From DATHWB01 sp040902855 (GTDB lineage Bacteria > Actinomycetota > Acidimicrobiia > Spongiisociales > ZC4RG35), in contig JBBDWN010000108.1 of the NCBI GenBank assembly GCA_040902855.1, forward strand, positions 1 through 19,441: a stretch of DNA of 19,441 nucleotides. The letters are read 5' to 3'. The notes under the pieces are model-generated. The model saw nothing but the letters and a program-made list of their open reading frames with translations, was not told where the DNA came from and did no database searches. Positions 7,419 through 14,020 of this stretch are shown here, one piece after another. A program made the position numbers and the translations under genes. The stretch's first letter is position 1; the number at the start of each line of letters is the position of its first letter.

Positions 7419-7525
7419 CAGGGTCGGAACGTCCACAGCGCGGTCCAAAGCACCGTCAGCTTGCCGAAGCCCCAGGCCGTCCCGATGACAGTGCTCCGGC
7501 GATCGTCGGCATTGGTCTGCGTCAC
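7418..7525 (-). CDS. Candidate small ORF upstream of moaB
   Basis: A 35-codon ORF starting with GTG at 7525 and preceded by AGGGG 5 nt upstream. Its stop overlaps the moaB start by one base (TGATG). The peptide begins MTQTNADDRRSTVIGTAWG and continues into a hydrophobic, Trp-rich stretch (roughly residues 13-33), so it could be a short membrane peptide. A TATGCT box (7558-7553) would start its mRNA about 20 nt before the GTG. I recognise no family. It could be a true small protein, a leader that sets moaB translation, or an accidental frame. Confidence 0.4.
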   Translation of the reverse strand: MTQTNADDRRSTVIGTAWGFGKLTVLWTALWTFRP

Positions 7526-7552
7526 GAAATCCCCTATTGCCAGGCGAACGCC

Positions 7553-7587
7553 AGCATATCCGGAGATCGCTTCGCTCCCTGTAGCAT
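7553..7587. promoter_or_regulatory. Divergent promoter region, small ORF-moaB / DUF1992
   Basis: On the plus strand TAGCAT (7582-7587) ends 7 nt before the DUF1992 ATG, fitting a leaderless start. On the minus strand TATGCT (7558-7553) is a plausible -10 box for the small ORF and moaB. The boxes are 23 nt apart and face away from each other. No clear -35 boxes are visible. Confidence 0.45.
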
Positions 7588-7594
7588 CTGAAAC

Positions 7595-7798
7595 ATGGCG
7601 GCCTTGGACCCGCACGAATCGTTTGTCGAGCGCTTGATTCGCGAGGCGATCGAGCGCGGCCAGTTCGACGGCCTCCCGGGGAAAGGCAAGCCGATTCCGG
7701 GCGCGGGCACATTTGACAGCGAAGGTTGGTGGATCCGGCGATGGGTCGAACGAAACCGCCGCGCAGACGAAAGGCCGACCGACCGGCAACCGGACTGA
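7595..7798 (+). CDS. DUF1992 domain protein
   Basis: A 67-residue protein that consists almost only of the DUF1992 domain (related to the conserved region of DnaJ homologue subfamily C member 28). The core is ESFVERLIREAIERGQFDGLPGKGKPIP (residues 8-35) followed by WWIRRWVERN (45-54). The function of this domain is not established. Bacterial members are usually about 100-150 residues, so this is a short form that ends soon after the WWIRR block in an Arg/Asp-rich tail. The ATG has TAGCAT 7 nt upstream and no ribosome binding site. It ends 7 nt from the stop of the convergent monooxygenase gene, leaving no room for a separate terminator. Confidence 0.8.
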   Translation: MAALDPHESFVERLIREAIERGQFDGLPGKGKPIPGAGTFDSEGWWIRRWVERNRRADERPTDRQPD

Positions 7799-7805
7799 AG
7801 GGCCG

Positions 7806-8876
7806 TCACCGAACCGCCGAGTCGTGGATCTTGGCGTGGTCGAGGCGAGGCAAGACCATCTCGGCGAATCGCTCGGCCTCCGCAGTGTGCGTGTAGCCGC
7901 TCAGGATGAATGCCGACACGCCTGCCTCGGTGTACGCCTCGATCTTCTCGACGACCTGATCAGGGTTGCCCACGATCGCCGCACCCGCACCGGAGCGCGC
8001 TTTGCCGATACCGGTCCAAAGATTCGGTTCGGCGTACCCAGACTCGTCGGCGCTCTCACGAAGTGCAGCCTGACGTTGCACACCGACCGATGCCGCATCC
8101 AGGCTCTTCCCTCTGATCGCCGCACCGATCTCTGGATCGAGCTTGGAGATCAGCGCGTCAGCGGCAGCCTTCGCCTCCGCCTCGGTCTCCCTCACGATCA
8201 CATGGCTCCGGAGTCCGATGAGGAGGTCCCGGCCGTGGGTGGCTGCCCGGTCGCGCATCTCTTGCGCGGTCTGGCCGACGGCGGCGACGGTATCCGGCCA
8301 GGTGAGGAACACGTCGGCCTCCTTCGACGCCACTTCCTTGGCGTCATCGCTGAATCCGCCGAAGTAGAACGGAGGACACTCGCCCGAGACGGTTCGGATC
8401 CGAGCCGGATCGAGCGTCAGGTCGACGAATTCGCCGTGGAAGTCGACCGACTCGCCATTCAGAAACGTCCGGAGAACCTGCATCCATTCGATCGTCCTCT
8501 GGTATCGCGGAGCCGACTCGAGTTTCTGTCCAGGGATGTCCGAGGAGATGATGTTGATGGTGAGGCGCCCTCCGGCCATCTGGTCGATCGATGCCATCTG
8601 CTTGGCGAGTTGCGGCAGCCAGGTCTCCCCCATCCGAACGGCCACCAAGAGATTGATCCGGTCCGTGTGCGTAGCGATCGCTGAAGCGAACGTGGTCGTG
8701 TCGACGCCCAGTTCGTACCCACTCGGGAGAAGGATGTTGTCGAACCCGAGTCGGTCGGCCGTCTGCACGATGTCACGGCAGTGCTCCCACGAGCTCGCCA
8801 AGGCCGGATCCGGCACACCCAGGAACTCGTAGTCGTCGTCGCACAGGGCACCGAACCAGGCGATCTCCATGGTCAT
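7806..8876 (-). CDS. LLM class flavin-dependent oxidoreductase, SsuD-like
   Basis: A 356-residue member of the bacterial luciferase-like superfamily, closest in pattern to the SsuD/alkanesulfonate monooxygenase group. Such enzymes use reduced FMN and oxygen to cleave C-S bonds or oxidise other substrates. Typical segments are NILLPSGYELGVDTTTFASAIA (47-68), the strand-helix INLLVAVRMGETWLPQLAKQMASIDQMAGGRLTINII, and PPFYFGGFSDDAKEVASKEADVFLTWPDT. No FMN reductase is adjacent, so reduced flavin must come from elsewhere. The ATG at 8876 has AGAGGA about 6 nt upstream; a second in-frame ATG at 8870 is less well spaced. It begins 15 nt after the aldo/keto reductase stop, so the two are probably one operon. 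The true substrate is unknown. Confidence 0.88.
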   Translation of the reverse strand: MTMEIAWFGALCDDDYEFLGVPDPALASSWEHCRDIVQTADRLGFDNILLPSGYELGVDTTTFASAIATHTDRINLLVAVRMGETWLPQLAKQMASIDQMAGGRLTINIISSDIPGQKLESAPRYQRTIEWMQVLRTFLNGESVDFHGEFVDLTLDPARIRTVSGECPPFYFGGFSDDAKEVASKEADVFLTWPDTVAAVGQTAQEMRDRAATHGRDLLIGLRSHVIVRETEAEAKAAADALISKLDPEIGAAIRGKSLDAASVGVQRQAALRESADESGYAEPNLWTGIGKARSGAGAAIVGNPDQVVEKIEAYTEAGVSAFILSGYTHTAEAERFAEMVLPRLDHAKIHDSAVR

Positions 8877-8891
8877 TGTTGGTCCTCTCGG

Positions 8892-9791
8892 TCAGGGAAG
8901 TGGCTGGCCCTCAGAAGCCTGGATCAGGTCGTAGACGTCTTTGCGATCGAGATTCACACCGAGCGCCGCCGCACTCGAGGCGATCCGCGCAGGGTTCTGT
9001 GATCCGACGATCGCCACCGGGCGCGAGGGGTGCGCCAGGACGAAGGCCAAGGCGATCGACGCCCGGTCGACACCCTCGCGGCCGGCCAAACGATCCAGCG
9101 GCACCGCCAGCTCGGTGCGGATGCCCTCCCCCGTCACGACGCTGCCGCCACTCAGCGGTGACCACGCCAACGGCACCGCGCCGATCCGCATCGCTTGATC
9201 GAGGGTGCCGTCACGCTGGGGCTGAAGGTGCGACACCGAGTACTGCGGCTGAACGGTCACGAGATCATGCCGGAGATGCGCAATGAGCGCGTCGACCTGG
9301 GCAGGGGTGTGGTTCGAAACACCGACGGCTCTGACTTTGCCTGCGTCGATGAACCCGTCGAGGGCTGCGGCGACCTCCTCAGGATGGCTGTACATGTCGG
9401 GTCGATGAATCTGATACAAGTCGATGTGGCTCGTCTGCAGGCGGCGGAGAGAAGCATCGAGTGCCTGCGACAGGTAGGCAGGAGACGAGTCATACGGAAC
9501 CGGCGGCGCGATCCCTCCCTTCGTTGCAAGCACCATTCGGTCACGCAGCCCCGGAGTGGCGGCCAGGACGCGACCAAGCAGCTCTTCCGCCTGGCCGAAC
9601 GCCGTCCCGCCCCAGTCGAGCCCGTAGACGTCGGCCGTGTCCATGAGGTTCATCCCGGCATCGAGCGCCACCTCGATCAGGTGGGTGGCAACCGACAGTT
9701 CGTGGCCCACGAATCGCCAATGTCCGTAGGCCAGCGGACCAACCTCGCCGAGGGGCCCGAGAACTCGCGGCGCGCTGATTTGCGGGGTCAC
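8892..9791 (-). CDS. Aldo/keto reductase
   Basis: An NADPH-type aldo/keto reductase of 299 residues. The catalytic tetrad is complete: Asp51 and Tyr56 in MDTADVYG, Lys91 in LATKGG, and His129 in YQIHRPD. GVSNHTPAQ and the C-terminal cofactor segment VAIVGSQNPARIASSAAALG are also typical. I chose the GTG at 9791 because family sequence begins at about SAPRVLGPLGEVGPLAYG. A longer frame from an ATG at 9854 would overlap the start of the divergent dehydrogenase. A seven-codon ORF ends at this GTG (GTGA overlap). It is the first gene of an operon with the flavin monooxygenase. The substrate is probably a sugar or other carbonyl compound, given the nearby sugar genes, but this is inference. Confidence 0.88.
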   Translation of the reverse strand: MTPQISAPRVLGPLGEVGPLAYGHWRFVGHELSVATHLIEVALDAGMNLMDTADVYGLDWGGTAFGQAEELLGRVLAATPGLRDRMVLATKGGIAPPVPYDSSPAYLSQALDASLRRLQTSHIDLYQIHRPDMYSHPEEVAAALDGFIDAGKVRAVGVSNHTPAQVDALIAHLRHDLVTVQPQYSVSHLQPQRDGTLDQAMRIGAVPLAWSPLSGGSVVTGEGIRTELAVPLDRLAGREGVDRASIALAFVLAHPSRPVAIVGSQNPARIASSAAALGVNLDRKDVYDLIQASEGQPLP

Positions 9792-9811
9792 GATCCCGTC
9801 GTCCCGGTCAT
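9788..9811 (-). other. Candidate leaderless mini-ORF before the aldo/keto reductase
   Basis: An ATG at 9811 opens the seven-codon frame MTGTTGS, which stops at TGA (9790-9788). The stop overlaps the GTG start of the aldo/keto reductase as GTGA. TAGGGT (9823-9818) ends 6 nt before the ATG, so the mRNA would begin with this mini-ORF. Translation of the reductase could then depend on ribosomes finishing the mini-ORF. Chance occurrence cannot be excluded. Confidence 0.4.
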
Positions 9812-9817
9812 GACCCG

Positions 9818-9827
9818 ACCCTAGTGT
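9818..9827. promoter_or_regulatory. Overlapping divergent -10 boxes, reductase operon / dehydrogenase
   Basis: On the minus strand TAGGGT (9823-9818) would start the reductase operon. On the plus strand TAGTGT (9822-9827) would start the Gfo/Idh gene about 20 nt before its ribosome binding site. The boxes share two bases, so the two promoters should exclude each other. GGTCATGACC, a perfect 10-bp palindrome at 9806-9815, lies just downstream on the reductase side and could be an operator half. Confidence 0.4.
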
Positions 9828-9852
9828 GAGGGCCAATCGGGAGGTCTCCGCC

Positions 9853-10935
9853 ATGGCTGATACTGCAGCGCCGTTCCGCTACGGCGTCATCGGCACCGGG
9901 ATGATGGGTGTCGAACACATCGAAAACGTCAACCACATCCCAGGGGCGGTCGTCACCGCCTTCTCCGATCCGCATCCGGACAGTCGGGCCGCCGCCCACA
10001 CCCTCACCGACGGCGCGGTGGAGTTCGAGGACCATCGGGATCTGCTCGGTTCCGGTCTGGTTGACGCTGTGGTGATCGCCACACCGAACCACACCCACAT
10101 CGACGTGCTGGAAGATGCGATGGCCACCGACCTCCACATCCTCGTAGAAAAGCCGCTCTGCATCACGATCGAGGACTGCCGCCGTGTGATCGAGTGGTCG
10201 AAGGACCGGAGTGCGATCACCTGGGTTGGTCTCGAATACCGCTATATGCCGCCCGTCACCCGTCTGATCCGCGAAGTGAAGAGCGGAACGGTGGGAGATC
10301 TGCGAATGGTGGCGATCCGTGAGCACCGGTTTCCGTTCCTCCGCAAGGTCGGCGGCTGGAATCGGTTCAACCGCAACAGCGGCGGGACGATGGTCGAGAA
10401 GTGCTGTCACTTTTTCGACCTCATGAACGAGATCGTCCCTGGCAACCCGGCGCGCGTCGTGGCCTCCGGCGGGCAGGACGTGAATCATCTCGACGAGGTG
10501 TACGACGGCGAAGTTCCCGATATCCTCGACAATGCCTACGTCATCGTCGAGTACGACACGGGAGTCAGGGCGATGCTCGACCTGTGCATGTTCGCCGAGG
10601 CCACCAAGAATCAGGAAGAGGTCGTTGCAGTCGGGTCGAAAGGCAAGGTCGAAGCGTTTCTCCCCGAAAAGATCGTCCGCATCGGGCGCCGCGGGACCCA
10701 CTTCATCGGCGAGGCGGAAGAACACCATGTCGACGACGACCGCATCACCTACCAGGGGCACCATCACGGGTCGAGTCAACTCGAACACCTCGACTTCATC
10801 GAGACCTGCCGCAGCGGCGCCACCCCCGAAGTGACCCTGCACGACGGCATGCTGGCGGTTGCCATGGGCCTCGCCGCGCAGAGCTCCATCGCCCGCCGCA
10901 CCTGGGTCGACGTCGCCGAAATCCTCGCTTCTTAG
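9853..10935 (+). CDS. Gfo/Idh/MocA family oxidoreductase
   Basis: A 360-residue NAD(P)-dependent dehydrogenase of the glucose-fructose oxidoreductase/inositol dehydrogenase family. The dinucleotide motif is GVIGTGMMG (11-19), ATPNHTHIDV follows at 76-85, and the catalytic lysine lies in VEKPLC (98-103). GGTMVEKCCHFFDLMNEIVPG carries the His/Asp pair expected near the substrate. The C-terminal beta-sheet domain is complete. The ATG at 9853 has GGGAGG about 8 nt upstream, which favours it over the GTG at 9826. Family substrates include inositols, sugars and sugar derivatives. Lying between a reductase operon and a sugar ABC importer, it probably oxidises an imported sugar or polyol, but the substrate is not readable from sequence. 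Confidence 0.92.
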   Translation: MADTAAPFRYGVIGTGMMGVEHIENVNHIPGAVVTAFSDPHPDSRAAAHTLTDGAVEFEDHRDLLGSGLVDAVVIATPNHTHIDVLEDAMATDLHILVEKPLCITIEDCRRVIEWSKDRSAITWVGLEYRYMPPVTRLIREVKSGTVGDLRMVAIREHRFPFLRKVGGWNRFNRNSGGTMVEKCCHFFDLMNEIVPGNPARVVASGGQDVNHLDEVYDGEVPDILDNAYVIVEYDTGVRAMLDLCMFAEATKNQEEVVAVGSKGKVEAFLPEKIVRIGRRGTHFIGEAEEHHVDDDRITYQGHHHGSSQLEHLDFIETCRSGATPEVTLHDGMLAVAMGLAAQSSIARRTWVDVAEILAS

Positions 10936-10941
10936 CGAATC

Positions 10942-10975
10942 AGCGCTTCAAGAATGAAGCGTTTGGACGACCAAA
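10942..10975. terminator. Bidirectional terminator pair between Gfo/Idh gene and aglG-like gene
   Basis: Two adjacent hairpins lie in the 51-nt convergent gap. CGCTTCA (10944-10950), loop AGAA, TGAAGCG (10955-10961) is followed by TTT in the plus direction. TTTGG (10962-10966), loop ACGA, CCAAA (10971-10975) follows directly. Both stems can form on either strand, so the element can serve both converging genes. Confidence 0.65.
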
Positions 10976-10986
10976 AGCTCCCAGGG

Positions 10987-11964
10987 TCAGCCCTTGACGG
11001 AGCCGGCGAGCACTCCTCGCACGAAGTATCGCTGCAGCGCGAAGAACACGACGAGCGGCAACGCAGTCGAGATGAACGCAGCTGCACTCAGCAGATGTTC
11101 GCGCTGTCCGAACTCACCGGCGATCGACGCCAACGCCACGGTGATCGGCAGGGCATCCGTACCCGAGCCGATCATGGTCAGGGCGATCAGATAGTCGTTC
11201 CAAGTCCAGAGGAACTGGAAGATGGTGAACGCCGCCAGCACCGGCGTCGACAGCGGAACGACCAACCTCCAGAAGATCTTGAAGTGATCGGCTCCGTCGA
11301 TGAACGCAGACTCGAAGACATCCTTCGGGAGACCGCTGATGTAGTTGTGCAACAGGAAGATGGCGAATGGCAGGGCGAAGCCCGTGTGCGTCAGCCACAC
11401 CGCCGTCACCGTGCCCGCCAGATCGAAATCCGGGAACAAGCGCATCGTCTTGTCGAAGAACGGAATCGTCCACTGCCCTCCCGTGGCATACAGCCTCAGC
11501 AGCGGGATCAGCGAGGTCTGTAGGGGAATCGCCAGCAGCGACACCGTGATGACGAAAATCCACTCTCGCCCCTTGAATTCGATCCAGGCGAACGCGTACG
11601 CGGCGAAGGCGGCGATCGCGATCGGAATAACAGTCGCCGGGATGACGATCGCCAGGGAGTTCAACAGATTGTCGAAGAGCGGGTTGCCTCCGAACAGCAC
11701 CTCGTCGTAGTTGTCGAGAGACGGGGCACCGAATCCGTTCCCCGTGTCCGCTCCGATCGCCCAAAACGGCGTCGCCTGCTGGGCGTCGCGCGTGCGGAAG
11801 GAATTGACGAACAACCCCAAGCTGGGAATCGACCAGATGAGGACGATCAACCACAGGATCCAGGTCGGAACGGAACTGAGAAAGCGGTAGATCCTTGCCC
11901 CGAGCGCTCCGCCGGCTGCGGTTCGGACCTGTTCTGACTCGGAGACCTCGGTACGGGTTGCCAT
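10987..11964 (-). CDS. aglG: Sugar ABC transporter permease, AglG/MalG-like
   Basis: The second membrane subunit of the ABC sugar importer, 325 residues. Hydrophobic segments appear at about 34-55, 101-127, 134-155, 184-206, 240-262 and 295-312, which is the six-helix MalG pattern. The EAA loop that contacts the ATPase is at residues 216-241 (VFESAFIDGADHFKIFWRLV...). The C-terminus RYFVRGVLAGSVKG is typical of MalG-type permeases. The ATG at 11964 overlaps the stop of the upstream permease gene as TGATG, and GAGGGAGGGG lies just before it inside that gene, so translation is coupled. The frame is open upstream to 12084 but this lies within the other permease gene. No ATPase gene follows; transcription ends at the hairpins near 10960. 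Confidence 0.9.
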   Translation of the reverse strand: MATRTEVSESEQVRTAAGGALGARIYRFLSSVPTWILWLIVLIWSIPSLGLFVNSFRTRDAQQATPFWAIGADTGNGFGAPSLDNYDEVLFGGNPLFDNLLNSLAIVIPATVIPIAIAAFAAYAFAWIEFKGREWIFVITVSLLAIPLQTSLIPLLRLYATGGQWTIPFFDKTMRLFPDFDLAGTVTAVWLTHTGFALPFAIFLLHNYISGLPKDVFESAFIDGADHFKIFWRLVVPLSTPVLAAFTIFQFLWTWNDYLIALTMIGSGTDALPITVALASIAGEFGQREHLLSAAAFISTALPLVVFFALQRYFVRGVLAGSVKG

Positions 11965-13901
11965 CAGACCCCCTCCCTCTGACGTCGGATGTTGTAGTAC
12001 ATGACCGGCAGCACCGAGAGGAACAGGATCATGGCGAGGGCAGCACCTGCGCCGATGTTCAACTCGGTGAAGGCCTTCTGCCACATCTCATTGGCGAGCA
12101 CGTTCGTCCCGAACTGACCGTTGGTCATCACCTTGGGGATGTCGAAGACCTTCATCACCAGAACGATCAGCGTGGTGGTCACGACGCCGATAGTGGGTGC
12201 GATCTGGGGCACCGTGACCCGCCAGAACGTCTCATTCTCCGTTGCACCGTCGACCTTCGATGCCTCGATGAGGTCGGCGGGCACGCCCTTGATGGCCGCC
12301 GAGAACACCACCATCGCAAATCCGGTCTGAATCCAGATGAGCACGATGATCAACCAAAAGGTGTTCCAGGGTCGTTCCTGGAGGAAGATCACCGGTTCGC
12401 CCAAGGCTCCCGAGGCGAGGGGCGCGACCTCGCCGGTTTCCGGATCGCGCAGGATGCCCCCAAGGCCATCTCCCAGGAACCTCCACAAGACCCAGATGAA
12501 CGGCAGAGCGGTGACGGCAGAACCGATCGCCACCGAGTTCTGCTTCGCGGTCCACGCCATGTAGCCGAGATAGCCAAGCCCAAGGATCACGACCGCCAGC
12601 ACCGCCATCGCCACGGTCCTGGCGGTCGAATCGCCGGTCGTGAGTTCTCCGAGATTCACCCAGAGATAGTTGAGCACTCCGGTCTGGTCACGGCCGACAG
12701 GTCGAGCGAGATACATGAAGCGCCAGATGATGCCCGCGCCGACGAAGGAGATGGCCATCGGCATGAAGATCAATGATTTGGCAATCGACTCGCCCTTGGC
12801 CCGGTCTCCGAGGACTGCAATCCCCAGACCCAAACCCGAGGCGATGACTGTGACCGAGAACACCCACCACAAGTTGTTCCAGATCACTCCGCTCAGCGTG
12901 GTGAATACGGCGAATGCCACCAGGAGGCTTCCGAAAGCTACCGGACCGGCTGACAGCCCTGACCAGTCCGTCGGGGCTCCGATCGCCTTGCCCTTGTTCC
13001 GTGCGAAAAGATACCCGCCGATGATGAGCAGAGCTCCCCACACGAACATCCCGGTGGTGAAGATGTCCGTCCACGACGCGACGTTGAAAATGTCGGGGCT
13101 ACCGAGTACATCGGTGTAGTTCTTCAAACCAACCCAGTCGGCTCCCCGGGTACCCAGGAAGCTGAGCCACAGCGTCTGGAGGGTCGGGATGACGAGTGTG
13201 GCGCCGATGAAGAGCAACGCAGGTGCAACGAAAATGACGGCACGCGAGCTTGCTTGCAGTCGCTCGCGTCGGCTTCGGTCGATCGGCTCGTTGATCCCGA
13301 GTCGGAGTCCAGCACCGACCCCGAGGACGCCCAGACCCATGAGAATCTCGGCCTGGGTACCCGAACCGATCGAGGGCGCGAGAAACGCACCGAGGAACCA
13401 GCCGATCGTCGCTCCCGTCAGACCGCCCTCGAGAGGATTCGCCTTCCGCAACGCCGAGATTCCTGCGCCGAGCGCGGCAAGTCCGACGGGCCAGGCGATG
13501 AGCGGGGCGATCTGCATCGCGGGCCATGCGAGCGGTCGGATGAAGGCACCCATCACGAGGGCGATCACACCTCCGCCGACCGCGCCAACGATCATGCGCC
13601 GGCCCCGGCCCTCCGACGTTGCGATCATTGATCCCCAAACAGCGAACAGAACAGCAAACAACACGACGAGCAGCAGCGAGAGGTCGGTTGCTTCCTCGGC
13701 TGGGCTCATCTTCCACTGCATGATCCGATTCCCGATCAGGAGTGCGCTGAGGATCGCTCCGATGACACCTCCGGTGATCGCAGCGAACCGGGACCACTTC
13801 ACGCCCGCCTGATCGAACCACTTGTTGGCGCCGACGAAGATCCCGGCGCTCGCTCCGATCGCCACGATCACGCCGATCAGCGTTTCGACGACTTTCTCCA
13901 T
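11964..13901 (-). CDS. aglF: Oversized sugar ABC transporter permease, AglF/MalF-like, with extra N-terminal membrane domain
   Basis: The first permease of the importer, 645 residues, about twice the usual 290-340. Residues 1-205 hold about seven extra hydrophobic segments (near 8-24, 38-57, 75-93, 103-121, 131-151, 161-176, 186-201), many of them Gly/Ala-rich. Canonical permease sequence starts near 217 (QASSRAVIFVAPALLFIGATL). Further hydrophobic insertions lie at about 283-300, 318-365 and 428-475. The EAA loop is intact at 541-572 (PADLIEASKVDGATENETFW...), and the C-terminal helices are normal. Nothing looks like a frameshift or gene fusion scar. The start is the ATG at 13901. AGGAGGAGG lies 13 nt upstream, with a UUCG hairpin in between. 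A 119-nt gap with two hairpins separates it from the binding-protein gene. Confidence 0.85.
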   Translation of the reverse strand: MEKVVETLIGVIVAIGASAGIFVGANKWFDQAGVKWSRFAAITGGVIGAILSALLIGNRIMQWKMSPAEEATDLSLLLVVLFAVLFAVWGSMIATSEGRGRRMIVGAVGGGVIALVMGAFIRPLAWPAMQIAPLIAWPVGLAALGAGISALRKANPLEGGLTGATIGWFLGAFLAPSIGSGTQAEILMGLGVLGVGAGLRLGINEPIDRSRRERLQASSRAVIFVAPALLFIGATLVIPTLQTLWLSFLGTRGADWVGLKNYTDVLGSPDIFNVASWTDIFTTGMFVWGALLIIGGYLFARNKGKAIGAPTDWSGLSAGPVAFGSLLVAFAVFTTLSGVIWNNLWWVFSVTVIASGLGLGIAVLGDRAKGESIAKSLIFMPMAISFVGAGIIWRFMYLARPVGRDQTGVLNYLWVNLGELTTGDSTARTVAMAVLAVVILGLGYLGYMAWTAKQNSVAIGSAVTALPFIWVLWRFLGDGLGGILRDPETGEVAPLASGALGEPVIFLQERPWNTFWLIIVLIWIQTGFAMVVFSAAIKGVPADLIEASKVDGATENETFWRVTVPQIAPTIGVVTTTLIVLVMKVFDIPKVMTNGQFGTNVLANEMWQKAFTELNIGAGAALAMILFLSVLPVMYYNIRRQREGV

Positions 13902-13924
13902 GAGCCGAAGCTCACCTCCTCCTC
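13901..13924 (-). promoter_or_regulatory. Shine-Dalgarno, UUCG hairpin and start codon of the large permease gene
   Basis: On the mRNA, GAGGAGGAGG (13924-13915) is followed directly by UGAGC-UUCG-GCUCA (13914-13901), a 5-bp stem with the very stable C(UUCG)G tetraloop. The last A of the stem is the A of the AUG. Linear spacing from Shine-Dalgarno to AUG is about 13 nt, too long for good initiation. Folding of the hairpin would shorten it but would also pair the first base of the start codon. Confidence 0.6.
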
Positions 13925-13941
13925 GGTCTCGCCTACCGACG

Positions 13942-14000
13942 ACAGTGGGGCACCGGGATGGCCCGGTGCCCCACTGTATGCACGGGGTATTTCACCCCGT
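13942..14000 (-). repeat. Two strong hairpins between binding-protein and permease genes
   Basis: A perfect 16-bp inverted repeat at 13942-13957 and 13962-13977 has a 4-nt loop (CAGTGGGGCACCGGG is the core of the left arm). A second, 7-bp stem ACGGGGT/ACCCCGT at 13982-13988 and 13994-14000 has a 5-nt loop. They follow the binding-protein stop by about 20 nt on the minus strand. No T-run follows either, so they are weak as intrinsic terminators. In binding-protein-dependent operons such elements often stabilise the first cistron or reduce read-through, which gives more binding protein than permease. Confidence 0.75.
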
Positions 14001-14020
14001 CGTCAGAATCGGGGTCCGGA

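Noticed and set aside
9792..9854. Longer aldo/keto reductase starting at an ATG at 9854
   Set aside because: It would cover the opposed promoter boxes and overlap the start of the divergent gene. The extra 21 residues lack family sequence.
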